From positions 820,285 through 884,284 of the forward strand of contig ML976987.1 of the NCBI GenBank assembly GCA_010015675.1: a stretch of 64,000 nt of DNA, in the 5' to 3' direction. The notes below the pieces were generated by a model. The model saw only the letters and a list, made by a program, of their open reading frames with translations, did not search any database and was not told the DNA's origin. Below are positions 1-12,241 of this stretch, in pieces. The position numbers and the translations under genes were made by a program. The stretch is from Byssothecium circinans (Eukaryota > Ascomycota > Dothideomycetes > Pleosporales > Massarinaceae). Each line of letters starts with the position of its first letter. Within the stretch, counting starts at the first letter, position 1.

Positions 1-508
1 CGCCACCAGATACCCATTTCCAGTGCTCTGGAACGATACTGAAATGATGCCGAGATTGTTGCGAGGTTGTTTGAATGTCGTTCGAATTTTATTCGAAGAT
101 ATGGTTGTGGAAGAGTGATGTTTGGTGTTAGCGCAACCCATTTCGGATTGCCACTTGTCAGACTGGTCAGCGGCTTCCCCCATAACACTGCGATGCTATG
201 CGTGGGGCTTTGAGTGTAAGACAATGGTAATACAGGACTCATAGTGAGAATACCGAGAACATCTTTAGGGGCGATACCCATTTCATTTTCATCCACATCA
301 CGACATGCGAAATGAAAGCAGAGCGTCTGCGCTAAACGTCACTTACAGGCACTGGCATGAAGTACGAGTTTTCAAGTTTTCATTCACTAAAGCTACTCTC
401 GCCACCTATTATAACCCCCCACAATACTATCAACCCCTGGTATCACAAAGCAAAAGTGCGATCATGTAAAGTCGTAGCCTACCGAAGCAAGCTCGGTCAA
501 CTAGACGT
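1..508. other. No gene recognised at left edge
   Basis: I see no supported coding region here. The short open frames do not continue into a convincing protein and overlap the 3' flank of the GPI-protein gene that ends at 509. The stretch may hold the 3' UTR of that gene and part of a neighbour outside the window. Confidence 0.5.
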
Positions 509-1226
509 TTACAAGAAGAAAGCGGCGAAAGCGCCAACACCGGCAATGAAGCCGGCGCTCTTGAGGCCGGAAGCAGCACCGGGGAACTCAGTAACAGTCG
601 GGGGCTTGGGAGCGCTGCCAGTTCCGCTGGGCTTGGGCACAGTGGGGTAGGAACCAGTGCCGGAAGGAACCTGGATACGTTAGAAGACATGTTATAGGCA
701 GATTGTACTTGGAGAAACTTACGGGGTAGGGAGCCGCGGGGCCGGAGGGCTTGGGGCCGACTGGGTAAGACGGAGCGGTACCTGAAGGGTGAGGAATTGT
801 CACGGTAATGGTGGTGCTGCTGGAGCAGGAGGTGGACGGACCAGCTGGGGGAGCAACAGGCGGGTAGGTAGATGGCTTAGCGCTGGAAGCAGGGACCGAG
901 GAAGCAGGAACGCTGGGGTAGACGGAGGTGCTCGGCTTAACGCTGGAGTGCGGGGGAACTGGCACGTAGACAGAGGTCGACTTGCTGGGGCTCGGGGGAG
1001 CGGAGCTGGGCGGGACCGGGACGTATGGGGAGGGCGTGGTGGTGGGCTTCACCGAAGTAGACGGGACCACGGGTGCATACGGGGTGGTCGTAGGCTTGAC
1101 GGAGGTGGACGGGACGGGGGCGGGAGTGTACACGGGAACACTCTCAACCGGTCCATAGCCGTAGTTGTTGGGCTGGGGAGCGGCCGCAACAGCGGCGACG
1201 AGAGCAGCGGCAATGAAGGAGCGCAT
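509..1226 (-). CDS. Ser/Thr/Pro-rich GPI-anchored cell wall protein
   Basis: Two exons (1226-723 and 670-509) with a 52-bp intron (GTAAG..CAG) give 221 aa. The N-terminus MRSFIAAALVAAVAAAPQP is a clear signal peptide. The body is a low-complexity, probably heavily O-glycosylated stretch of PSTSVKPTTTP-like repeats (about residues 35-110) followed by Pro/Ser-rich sequence. The spliced second exon ends in a small-residue segment (PGAASGLKSAG) and a hydrophobic tail FIAGVGAFAAFFL, which is the usual GPI attachment signal. Reading through the intron loses this tail, which is why I place the intron there. The family is not recognised beyond a generic wall or surface protein, and no catalytic domain is visible. 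The likely location is the plasma membrane or cell wall. Confidence 0.8.
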
Positions 1227-3685
1227 TTTGAAGGATTAGGTATAAACTTGAACAAAAAGTTCTGAAGTGTTATTGCGGGAGGCGGAGGGGTTGATATTAA
1301 AGATAGTATTAGTTGGTATTCAACGAATGGACGACCAAGGTCAGAGGACTAGATCAGTTGCTTGAGAGAAGTGAGTAGAGAAGGGGATCGGAGAACGAAG
1401 GACAGTCTTATGTACGCCAGGAGATTGCGGGCGCCGCTCCCAGTTTCTCGCACCGGAAACATGTGTGCCACTCGATAGGAGGGAAACGGCGCGAGACCAG
1501 GGGTGCCACCGGATTTCGGCCATGAGAGTGGGTCCACGCTTTGCGTCCGCTAGCGCAGGAACCAGGCGATCCTGCATGACCATGGCCATTCACAACGCCT
1601 AAGTGCCTCGTGCTAAACTTCAAGCGGCAGGGTTGTCTCGAAAAAGTACATTGTGGCGGCCGTATTTTCAGATGAACGGGCACGGTCAGCTCTCTTCGTT
1701 ATGCTGAGTCGAAGCGCGAAATCGTTCTTTGCCCACACGCTCAGCCAGGCGTTTAATGCGAGATAAATCCCATCTCCGAGAGCTCGATAATGCAGGCTCA
1801 TTCGCTGCGAGTTACAATAAGATAGCTGGCGGTGTGCTGTATTGTGGTGGAAGTGGCAGGCTAGTTGGACGTTAGCTGGCTAAAAGGAGTCAGGGGCAGC
1901 GCTTTGTCCGTTGCAACCCCATCGCCTGTTTCTCCAGCGGTGACATCGACATGGGGCTGCCCTGACGATCATCGCTCAAAAAAGACTACGGCACGATGTG
2001 TCAGCGTCGCACCGAGCGTGTTTCCTTCTCCAGCCCATCACCCATCACCGTGGAGCGTCCTTGAAACAAAAGTCCGATCGCGGTCGCTGCGGACATTTTG
2101 CGTCACGTTCGACGCCGCTGTGCGCTCTACAAAAAGACAAAAAGCGCGTACCGGTATACCGGCATTCCCGTAATTGTAACGATCGCAAGTTCACAACACA
2201 TTCACTGCGCGAGACGCCGCCAGCCGGCAGAATCGATAAAAGTCGACAAGCATTGCACGCACGTCCATATGGGTGGAAATTAAACATCGGCGGCTCTGCT
2301 CTTCTTAGACTGCTGCTCATGCCTTTTGAGAAAGCCCTTTTGTTCATCCAAACCTAAAATGACGAGCTTAATTTCGGTACTTGACCTCTCCCATTGTCGC
2401 AATTGTTTCCTCCCATGTCACACAGAACGGCCGTTCAGCCTGGAGCGCCAGCTGTCAGACCGGATCCTCACCACCTTCCCCATCGCTCCATGTTGCCTCT
2501 GGTCCCTATCACAGGTCTCAGCCACTCACATTGCACAACCCCTCTGCATCTGCTCTTTGGCAGTTTCATATAATACGCCTGGTTCGCAGCTGCTATTGAA
2601 AAGCACAGAGTCAGCAAGCGAACGGCCGAGACTCCACCCATGCGTAGCATCTCTCCCAAACAGCGCATGCGCTTCTGCCAAGCGAAATGAGGATCTGAAG
2701 TTGTATGGGTCTCTATCGCGACGCTTAGCAATATCGGGTAGAGGATAAATCCATAATAAAGGCTTATGCACGAAGCGAAATTTGAAGCTCCTTGCCCGCC
2801 GCGGCAGAACTTCTCCGTTAGGCTGTAGTTCTGTATATCGGTGGCCCCTGAGATATGCATTTTCAGTGATCTAGAATTTGTATAGGAGATGGTAGATGCC
2901 GTTGCTTATTATTTTTGTTGAACGTGTTCCTCGGCCTGCCGGAGCATCAAAGACCTCCCTTTTTGAGATAATGTTCACGCGCTTTATCCGCCTCCAGCGT
3001 CAGCATTCATTTTACGCTTTGTTCGGGTCCTCCAGATTGCAGTAATCTTCCGCCTGGATTCTTCCGATCAGCGGTGTGGTCATTGTCAGCTGGGAGCCTG
3101 ACAGTTCGTCTCTGAAGCTGAGCGTTGGACTTTGCACAGCCCCCGGAATCTCCGTACCTATGTACAGCGCCTCAGCACAGTGTTTGCTTTGAGCTGCACA
3201 TCGTACGCCGCTCAGTTTCGAAACAGATACGCATCCCCGAACCGCGACGATACTCAGGGCTTGAGAAGTGACTTTGTGTGTACGGCGCTGCTAGCGAAAC
3301 ATCCCGAGACTGTCTTTGATCGTTTGTTCGGGGAAGTTCTGCGTCGCTACCTCTCTGAGGCCTCGAAAGCGTGTTTCTGGTACTACTGGGCATTTGATTG
3401 CCACGGCTAATTCTCCATAGACTTGCACCGATACCACAATTTGTTTCTCTTCTGCACGCGTCGGCATTCCACAAAGACGAACTACGACCGAAACGACTTT
3501 CACATTATCCCACCTCCTTCGTCCTCGCAGAAACGTACTTTCGGCGTGCAGATCCTGCCAATTATTTCGGTCTTAGAAAACATCACGACCTGTCCTACAT
3601 CCGCTCTCCCACAACGCTTCTACCCTTCCTCATTCCATTTGTGCTTTCGCGCCGAACCCCTACACACACCCGAACGTTCCATATC
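1227..3685. other. Gene-poor stretch, nothing assigned
   Basis: About 2.5 kb with only short overlapping open frames on both strands, none showing a recognisable domain, signal peptide or spliceable continuation. The last part (about 3610-3685) is CT- and CA-rich, like a fungal promoter or leader, just before the ATG at 3686. Confidence 0.4.
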
Positions 3686-4219
3686 ATGTCCGAATCGCAG
3701 ATAGAGAAATCAAATCTTCCCAAACTTTTTCAATCCGTCGTCCCAGTTCCACGATCTTCCCGTTCAAACTTCGGCCAAATTGACTATGATGGAATGCTGG
3801 AAACATGATTGTCGTATGAGGATCGAATAGTGGAGCTTACCGATACCCAGATTTCCTTTTCTTCGAACGCGAGCAGAAGTCTTCATTAAGGAATCACGAA
3901 CCGCCGCACACATTCCCACGGAACCGTTGCTGCATTGCCTAGATCAGAAAGAGTTGGGATAGGTATCGATGCTTTCTATCGTACGGATTACCCGCAGTCG
4001 ACATGAACGATTTCAACGTCCCCGTACGCCTCGAAACCACCACGCTTTGAAAAAGACGCAAGATCCATCTACCCCACACCGTCGCTGCCGCAAAGCACTC
4101 GATCCAAGAGACGGAACGGTCCAGACCAACTAATTGCCACTATCGTGGTCTTTTGTCTCTCGGATGCAGACGAACATGACCATTGGCTGCTTCTTCATTC
4201 GACACCGAAATCGTTGTGA
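3686..4219 (+). pseudogene. Possible decayed reading frame with three stops
   Basis: An ATG in a promoter-like CT/CA-rich context opens a frame of 40 codons (MSESQIEKSNLPKLF...). In the same frame the sequence stays protein-like to 4219, interrupted only by TGA at 3806, TAA at 3887 and TGA at 4004. Each stop is one C-to-T transition from CGA or CAA. That pattern fits deamination or RIP-type decay, but three stops in 178 codons is only moderately fewer than chance expects. Alternatively it is a short real exon with introns I cannot resolve, or plain non-coding DNA. No family is recognised. Confidence 0.25.
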
Positions 4220-4330
4220 TGTGATATGCTCGAACAGTATACATATACCTCATTCCAAGCTCTATCCTACCAACACGGATCAATTCGGAACTGCATCACC
4301 ATACGGCGAGTAGACAAACATGAAATAGCG

Positions 4331-4486
4331 GTGGAGATCCGAGCATCGCATCAAACAAGGACGACTTAATGCTGCTAAGAGAACGGAGGCGACATGTTGT
4401 TTCTAGGCGTGGAGACCGAATGTCGCATTCGACAAAGACCATTTTAATGCTACTAAGAGCACGAGGGCGACTACATCCGTGTTGTT
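4331..4486. repeat. 78-bp imperfect tandem duplication
   Basis: Two adjacent units, 4331-4408 and 4409-4486, both begin GTGGAGA and share blocks such as TCGCAT, AATGCT.CTAAGAG and GGCGAC at a constant 78-bp offset, roughly 70% identical by eye. 78 is a multiple of three, and both strands stay open across the pair in one frame, so it could be a relic of a coding repeat. No encoded domain is recognised. Confidence 0.65.
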
Positions 4487-4992
4487 CTACAAGTCCTCGG
4501 GAGGTCATACTCACGGCAAGCGGCGAGCGGATGCAGACTTGCTTACCCGGAATGTTTCCTCAACCCGACCATTTCGACGAGGTTCTCAGCGATCCAATTG
4601 ACCGAAATGTAATTACCTGACCGTTATGTGTTAGTGCCGGATACCTCGGAATGACGTCGCAGCGTGGAATTTCTTCCGTTGATTCGGCTCGGCTTGTGTT
4701 GGGTCCAGGTTGCCTCGGAGAGGGCAGTAAGGTCGCTTTCAACAGGACAATATCGCGACCGCTGGTCTCGTCGATGCTATCCAGCAGGCCCGGCTCATTG
4801 ATGACTGACTTATGGGAGCGAGTACCGAGCTCTGACCCGATGTTGGAACTTCAGATAAAACACTCACAACGACTTGAACTGCTCAGGCATCTTCAATACC
4901 AGGCTGAGCACACGAGAACGATAAAGCAATAACGGGAACGTAAAGATTACAATTATACATCCATCAACTCATCTACTCTACTTCCTCTCCGC
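4487..4992. other. 3' flank of mannosidase gene, no gene seen
   Basis: Short open frames only. This lies downstream of the GH47 stop codon (minus strand) and probably includes its 3' UTR. Confidence 0.4.
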
Positions 4993-6783
4993 TTACTTCT
5001 TCCCCTTCCCCTTGCTGCCATCAAACACCTTAAACGGATGCGCCTCTGTATTAAACACCCACGCGTTCTCGCCTTCGTCATCGACCTGCCACTCCGCCTC
5101 GGGCGCATGGATAAGATAGCTATACTTCAATCTATTCCAACGTCAGTCACGTTCACGTTCACCCAAACCAGCATCACTCCGAGGAACCGGGGGGGAGGGG
5201 AGGGAAACTTACACCTCCGCGAACCAAAAGCTCTCCTGAAAATCCGTAAACCCACCACCCCCCTCCACATTAACATTCCGAATACTCGAAAACCCCGATC
5301 CCACCCGCGTCGTCTCATTGATATTCAGAAACGCCTCCCAGGCCCATTCCTGATACTTGACGTCGCCCGTCGCGCGGTACGCGTAGTAGAAGCTCTCGAT
5401 GACCTCGGGGCGGAGCTGGTATCCTGCGTCCTGGATGTAGAATCCAGCAGTGTGATACAGATCGGCCTGCCCGGTGGGAATCTTCGTTTCGTCCCAGCCG
5501 AAAACTTCGGGACCGATGCCCGTGGCGGTCGCGGTGTAGGTTTCGTGGCAGCCTTCGACTAATTCGAGCCCGTAGTCGATGTAGTCCTGGTTGCCTAGGA
5601 CCTGGCCGCCGAGGATGAAGTTCCCGCCGTCGAAGCAGGCGAGGTGCTGCGACACTCGTTGGATTGTCTGGCCGTTGTACATGGCTAGGAAGGTCAAGTC
5701 CGGGCGCGACTTGGGGTGCGAGGTCAGGTGCTTGATGGTGCTGTCGACGGCCGTGACCCAGCGGTCTTTGTATTCGCTGTAGCGCTCGGGGTCGTACACG
5801 TACATCTTGATCAGGTACTCGTAGAAGGAGTCGGCGCCGCCGACCCAGCCTCCGCGCGCGTCTTGGAAGTGGCCTGTGGTGGGGGAAATGTCCATGCCGA
5901 GGAGTCCGGGGAAGGGCTCCGAGGAGGCGGGTTTGGGATGGAGGAGGTAGGATTCTGCTTTCTCGGTGAGTTTGGCGTATGTTTTGTTTCCTGTCAGGTC
6001 GGACAGGCGGACCCATTCGAGGACCAGGGTGCCGACGGTCGCGAGACCGTTGTTGCTTCCATCGGTGGAGCGGTCGCCGAAGTTGAGATTGTTGTAGGGG
6101 ACGCCCGAGGGTGTGTCGAACGCGTAAGAGAGAGCATTGGCGAGGTTCTTGGATTGCTCGAGGAGCTGTTCAACGTTGGTTTTGTTTTCGGCGAGGTGGG
6201 CGAGAGGTCCGCTGAGGAAATCGTAGCCTGAGATCATGCCGCCGAGGTACCGGATTGTGGTTTCGAAGAGGGAGACGGAGGTGGGGGTGCTGAAGTAGTT
6301 GATTGTTGGAATGTAGTCGATAATTTCATTCACTATGTCTTTTTGCCCCATCACTAGGGCTGTGCTGAGGGCATCGACGGCGGAGGCGCCCCATTTGTTG
6401 CTAGAATTTTTGTTAGGAAATGTACGTCTAATCTGAGTTCCGAAGTCATTGACGGTGTAAAGTCCTGCTGACCCTCCCTGTATTAGAGGGAAAGAAGTGC
6501 CACCAAAATCATGATTTATCACTGTATCTTCAGGGTAAACTCAAACTGACCGTGAATTACTGAACCCATTCGTCACAGGCTTCAGCTCATCATTCGGAAA
6601 CGCGAATTTTCGATATCCATCCCAAGAAGTCCGAAACACATCAATGACAGCCTGAGCTCTCTCCTTCGCAGGCGGTAAACCTTTCTTACTATGACCCTTC
6701 AGATTCACGGGAACATACTTTGGCAACGCAAAAGCGCTCGAAAGGCAAGCTGCGAGAGCGACAGCCAAAGTAATCCGTGTCAT
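4993..6783 (-). CDS. Secreted GH47 class I alpha-1,2-mannosidase
   Basis: Three exons (6783-6551, 6400-5213, 5131-4993) with introns of 150 and 81 bp give 519 aa. The start [19 protein letters not shown] is a signal peptide. The joins restore family motifs: [17 protein letters not shown] across intron 1, and SFWFAEVLKYSYL across intron 2. The GH47 catalytic region is visible: [13 protein letters not shown] (acidic residue of the first motif), [13 protein letters not shown] (catalytic Asp), LRPEVIES (catalytic Glu) and C-terminal NTEAHPF (calcium-binding Thr). The family removes alpha-1,2-linked mannose from N-glycans. This one has no membrane anchor and is short, like the secreted fungal enzymes (mannosyl-oligosaccharide 1,2-alpha-mannosidase), rather than ER Mns1. 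The C-terminus KGKGKK is basic. A CTATAAAG box lies about 130 bp upstream. An upstream in-frame ATG exists but would bury the signal peptide. Confidence 0.93.
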
Positions 6784-6909
6784 GATGCTGATATTTGTTA
6801 GGGGGCCCCCGTGCCAGCCAATAGTTAGCATAAAGAACGTAAGACGCGAGAGGAAGAGAAGAGAACAAATTCTGGAGCATCTCGACACTTATCGTCTGGG
6901 TACCGCCAT

Positions 6910-6917
6910 CTTTATAG
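6910..6917 (-). promoter_or_regulatory. TATA-like box of the mannosidase gene
   Basis: CTATAAAG on the minus strand, about 127 bp upstream of the GH47 start codon at 6783. Position and sequence suit a TATA element; this is inferred from sequence only. Confidence 0.45.
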
Positions 6918-8039
6918 TCAATGTACCATGTGCGGGTACCACGGATAGTCAACCCGCAACCTGGGTAATCATTGTAGTGGGTCTCCAATTTACTACAGGG
7001 GTCTTAACCGCTTCGTCTGGCATACCAGAGATATGATAAGATCCAAGAAAACCAAGTTGAATCCTCAGCTTACTCTCATAGCCAGGGACATTCCATCACC
7101 GCAGCGCACGCTGCACGGCTAGAAAAGTAGGCAGCTGATACTGTCACAGCTCAGGAAGGTAGAAACAAAATGTTACTGGGGTGCCTCACGCTAGCAGTGT
7201 CGATCCTTGGTAGCTTCCGATTTAGTTTGCTTTTTAGATAGTCAGCGGATACTGTGAGTACGGTGAGTTTATTTCATGGTGTGGAGCAGTGCATGTCAAG
7301 GGTTGGGGCGAATTGGTTTGAAGGATCCCTTGTGATGTCCGGAGTGCGGATGCCTTCACTGAAAGGGGAGGTCGTTAGGGCGGCTGGAGAAGTGCGTGAC
7401 CACTGAACAGGATCCAAGTAGACTTCAGAAATGCTCAAGGCAATTTGCCATGCAGGTGGAATGGAATGAGAGCGAATTGAGAATAATGCACTAGTACTTA
7501 GTCTTCCCGTTCTAAATGCGGGGTGATCGGCTCCAATGTCTGTGCACGTAAGCCGCCTTATCGACATTTTGGTTCCATGAATTATTAAGCATTCACGATC
7601 AAACAGAAAGTCGTGAGAGTTTGCGTGAGAGTTGAAAAGATCTTTCGTTGATATTGTAGATGATCTTCTGGAAGATCTCTAAGTACCCGGTTGGTGGGTC
7701 AAACCTTGGAGATGTCCGATGCTCCCAGGAACCCTATTCGTCCAGCGTCTTGCAGCCCCAAAAGGGCAGGTAAGACTGACACTGATCATGCTGGCCAACA
7801 TCAAGGTTCCCACTATCGGCTCCCTACCGTATCGTACAATGAATGCTAGGCCACATGTCCTAGAGACATGCGTTGTTTCACCGCGACCGGTGAGTTGAAC
7901 TGCATCAGTTCTAGTCCGATTTTTGAAAGCAAGAAGCCTCAGTCTCTAGTCGAGTCTGCTGAAGGCGTATTCTCGCAGTGGGCTATAAGATGGTCGATCG
8001 CATAGATCTATATCTCGCGTCCGTATACGCAGTTGTGGC
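6918..8039. other. Intergenic, no gene seen
   Basis: Contains the distal promoter of the GH47 gene and the 3' flank of the EFG1-like gene. The open frames are short and lack recognisable content. Confidence 0.45.
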
Positions 8040-8962
8040 TCACGTCTCAAAGAAGCCGCCGTCGCTGTCTTCATCCACCTCCATCGCATCAGGCACGGAG
8101 CTCTTCCCCTGTGCTCGCTTTTCCTTCTCTCTCTCCTCCCGTAAATGATGCTTCTTCTCCTTCCTGCCTCTTGGGTATTGCCACATCGGATCATCTGCTC
8201 CTGGTATGGTGACACCTTCTCGGCTGTTGCGTAATGCCTCGAGGGTTCTGTCTTCCATAGCTTTTTCCACTGCCTTCCAAATTTCCAGGTTTCCCTTGGG
8301 GCCATCTGCGTGCTCTATGACTGCCGTTTCCTTCTTCGCAGGCGAAGCGTTGTCGTCTACCTTCGGTGGGTTGGGGAAGATGGAAACGTAGGGTCGTAGG
8401 AGCGGGTAGTAGATGGTGTAGTTGACGTCGACATCGGCGTTGTGTATCATTTGAAGAAGCCTGGCCTTCTCCCCGTCGTCCTCAGCATCAGCGAGCTGCT
8501 TGCGCAGACGCTTGGCGGTCCTTTCGGCCTTTCTGCGTTCTACGACCGGTTAACATTGCTATCGGGAGCATCTTTATCTGACGTCTTCTACTCACCGAAG
8601 AACCGGACATGATGATATCTACCAATGATCTTGTTCTTGAAGTCGCTCTCTTTCTGCTGAGCAAGCTTCTCTGCGAGCTCATGTTCACACGTCTCCAATT
8701 CCCGTTCTCGCTCTATGCGAACAGTCTGGGGCATCTTCTTGGTTGGATCATTGTCGACATGGCTGAGTACGCGCGTCAAGTCACGTATACGGCGCTTGAG
8801 TGCACTGATCGAGTCGGCTTGAGCATCAGGTTGTTTGGGTGTCTTCGCATTGCCAGTCTGACCAGTATTGGCTGACCGTCGCTTCTTGCTCTTCTTCGCC
8901 CCATGACCTCCACTGGCGGCCTCGACAAACTTTCGCTTCCGCGACGGGTGTATGTCCGCCAT
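8040..8962 (-). CDS. EFG1: rRNA-processing protein Efg1-like
   Basis: Two exons (8962-8596 and 8539-8040) with a 56-bp intron (GTGAGT..GTAG) give 288 aa. The protein starts with a Lys/Arg-rich nuclear or nucleolar segment (KRKFVEAASGGHGAKKSKKRR, residues about 9-30). The Efg1 core follows: ALKRRIRDLTRVL and an Arg/Glu-rich helix (IERERELETCEHEL), then KNKIIGRYHHVRFFGERRKAERTAKRLRKQL, which is joined correctly only when the intron is removed. The tail is charged (EKKHHLREEREKEKR) and ends with acidic MEVDEDSDGGFFET. In yeast Efg1 is a nucleolar 90S pre-ribosome factor needed for 18S rRNA maturation. It is divergent from the SEA4-like gene, with 322 bp between the start codons. Confidence 0.88.
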
Positions 8963-9284
8963 TGGGGTTGACGTTGTCGTATTGCAGTCTCACAGAGGTG
9001 AAAGTTGAAAGTCGCGGATCGTGACTATCAGCTAAAAGTTTTGGTGGGGCGGCAGAATCCCTCACCGCTTATTGTCTTGGCGCCAAGTATCCCTCACCAA
9101 GCAGCCATCGTTGGACATGCACATTCCTCATAGATTTCCGCGCCAGGGCAGTGTAGTGGCTTCAAAAGATGCCGTGCATACTCAATCCGTGCATACCTGT
9201 CTCCTCCATGTCTCGCATTCCTTAGCCTGAAAACACTTTCCCTAATCTACACCAAACGGGCGTTTCGTGCCTCGAGCCAGTAAC
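8963..9284. promoter_or_regulatory. Shared divergent promoter region EFG1 / SEA4
   Basis: The 322 bp between the two divergent start codons must carry both promoters and 5' leaders. I see no convincing TATA box. No other gene fits here. Confidence 0.5.
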
Positions 9285-12241
9285 ATGGACGCAGCCATCA
9301 GATGGTCTCCTCACGCCACTCAGCACACGCCTCGGTTCCTAATCATTGATGTGGCAGGAAACCGCCTACGGCTCTGCCAGGTGGATGATTACGAGAAGAG
9401 CAAGGTGAGGTACAGGCAGATATGTCTCCGCGACAAGCTACCCAACTATACCGCATTCGACTGGTCCAAAAGGGATGAGCGTATTGTGGGCATTGGGTCC
9501 GCTTCAGGAGAAGCCATTATCCTCCACTTGGACCCGGAACGACCGCAGCACGAGCAAAGGCATGCATTTACCATCAGACATCAAAGGAAGTGCAACTCCA
9601 TCGCTTTCAGTACCAAGGACTTTGTCGCTACAGGGCTAGACCGCGTCCGGAACGACGTGTGTTTGAATATCTATGATCTCAATAATCCTAATTTCGCGCC
9701 GAGCTCGGAGCCATACAAGAAGTTGGCGAGCTCGGAGGCTATTTCCAGTATCAAGTTCTTTTCAGGTCAACCAGATACCTTAGTTGCTGGCGTTTCGAGG
9801 CAATGTATTCGTATTTATGATTTGCGGGGTGAGTAGTGAGCTTTCATCGTGACGGAAATTCAAGGTTAACATGGCTAGATTCTACTGCTTCAGGAGTTGC
9901 TCAATACCCGACTCGGCAGGTCCACAATATTGCCATTGACCCTTTGGACGAAAATTACTTCGTCTCAGCTGGCACAACAGGCGACCCAACAGTTACGGTA
10001 TGGGACCAGCGATTTGTGAAGCAGCGGACTGCCAGCGATCCGGCAAACCATGCAGCTGTTATGGAATTCCGCCCTATGGTGGACAACAGTCAGTCGGCAA
10101 CCATCTGGAGTCTGCGATACAGCGGTACCAAGAGAGGAGCATTTGGCGTTTTGGCGAATACAGGCGAGTTCAACATCATCGAAACCGCACAGCATTCCCA
10201 CAAAGCGGATCCGCATGAGCCTCTGCATCCCGGAGGGAATCCTCCCGCATGGGTATCGTCACACTATACTAAGGCCTCACATCACCTGCGCTATCCATGG
10301 TACAGCGATGAAGACAAGCAGGCAGGAAGGCCTCGCGTGGTAGCGTATGACTTCATGCCTACCGGAGGCCCGCATAGCGGACCATGTGCAATTGCTTTGT
10401 ACCCAAATCGAGACGTTGATATTCTGAGAGTGCCTCCACCGGCACCCATAATTAATGTGACCGCACTGGAGGAGATCTTCAAAGGTCGGACGATCATCGA
10501 AAGGCCCAGTCTCCCTCAAGGTACAGTAGCAGAAGACCTCATTGAGGTCCAAAACAGAACTCTCAGCGAGAAGCTCGACGTCAGTCCCGATCCGAGAGAC
10601 AGTTTATCCGGAAGGTTGGACAAATTCACAATCGACACACCCCATCGTAGCATTCCCCTTCAGTCGGCCATACGGACAAGTCATCAGATGCACGAAGACC
10701 TGCTGACCCAAGCCTACCCGGATATAAAGCTGCCAATCGACGACTTCTTGATGATACTTCAGACTCAGAAAAGACGCTGCCAAGAAGGCTACAATCTCGA
10801 CTGCCGCAAGAACAGGGAGATCATATCCAATGATCCATGGCTTGTTGATGCGTGGAATTTGGTCGAGCGTATGGACGCACACTCTTGGGATGACGGCATG
10901 GTAGGCGGTGGCCTAGAGCTCAGATATCTTGGCGTGGCGTCTATATGGGCGAACGAGCTCACCATGTACGACCAGCGCCTCATTGATCCCGATGCTGAAA
11001 CATCGGAAAGCATCTTCGTCGAAGCCGTGAAGGAAATCTGCAAAAACAAAGAGCTTCCGCCCTTCTCCGGTATCTCCACGCAATACCCACATAACCGTCA
11101 GCTTTGTCTATCCTTATGCGGCTGGAACCTCTCCAAGATCGGGCTACGTGAAAGATGTTCGATGCTCGTTGACGAAGGACAGTCTTATAAGGCCATTGTT
11201 CTCGCCGTCTTCCAAGGCTACAAAGATGTCGCCCTCGACCTTCTCAAAGAGACTATACGAGCGAAACGGATCGAGAATATCGGGCTCGGTGCTGTCATAG
11301 CCTGCGACTCAGTCAATGAAGAACAGCGCCATCTATGTAACTGGATGGCTGACATGACAGATGAACCGTACCTCAAAGGCCTCCTAACATACTTCATCAC
11401 TGGCGATTGGGCCAGTGTGGTTGGCATGGAGCAATTATCACTCACAGACAGGGTCGGCGTGGCACTCAAATACCTCCCCGACAACAAACTCTCTCACTTT
11501 GTTAAAATGTGTACCCAGGAGACAATCACATACGGAAATATCGAAGGCCTCCTCCTCACCGGCCTCACGAACCGCGCCATGGATCTCTTCGAACATTATA
11601 TTGCGAAGTTTGGCGACCTGCAATCCGCCGTCCTCATCTTATCTCGTGCTTGCCCACTATATATTCAAGACGATCGATGGCAACTCTGGAAGGAAATATA
11701 CCTAAACCAGATGCAAGTGTGGCGGACTTTCCTCGAACGCACTCACTACATCAAAGAACACAACCTTCGCAGCGTCTCTCGCGATGGACTCAACATCAAC
11801 AAACCATCCGCTCCCTCCTTAACCCTCCGCTGCATGAATTGCCAACAGAACCTTGCACTGCGCAAAGACCCGCGCTCCGCGCGCCAATACCTGATTCCTA
11901 CCCCCGAAAATCGCCACTCCAGACACCTCCCCCACAAACCAGGCCCTTTACCCCGCCCTCACCCACCAAAAGGCATGACGTCTTCGCCAGCCCTCGCGTG
12001 CCCGAACTGCAACGCACAGATGCCGAGGTGTGGGCTTTGTATGATGTGGTTAGGAAGTCCGGATCCGGGGAAGATTGGCGCGGCACAGACGCTCAAGGAA
12101 GAGGATACAGAGGCCAGGTTGATGGTGTTTTGCATGAGTTGTACGCATGGGTTTCATGGACATCATGCTAGGGACTGGTTTGGGAGACATGCTATGTGTC
12201 CGGTACCGGATTGTCAGTGTATGTGTGGGTTGTTAAAGTAG
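9285..12241 (+). CDS. SEA4: SEA4/MIOS-like subunit of the SEA (GATOR2) complex
   Basis: Two exons (9285-9828, 9879-12241) with a 50-bp intron (GTGAGT..CTAG) give 968 aa. The ATG at 9285 (MDAAIRWSPHATQHTPRFL) is the first ATG of the frame. The N-terminal ~400 residues are WD40-type beta-propeller sequence, for example RNDVCLNIYDLNN, CIRIYDLR joined over the intron, and DPTVTVWDQRF. A long helical solenoid follows. The last ~160 residues hold a Cys/His zinc module: LRCMNCQQNL, ACPNCNAQMPRCGLCMMWLG, FCMSCTHGFHGHHARDWFGRHAMCPVPDCQCMCG. This propeller-solenoid-zinc layout is that of Mio/Sea4, which acts upstream of TORC1 at the vacuole or lysosome in amino-acid sensing. The length is close to fungal relatives. 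Sea2/Sea3 share parts of this layout, but the C-terminal zinc ribbon is typical of Mio. Confidence 0.9.

Noticed and set aside
5315..6016. Long Arg/Pro-rich open frame on the minus strand
   Set aside because: Shadow of the GH47 gene in another frame; composition is that of an out-of-frame translation.
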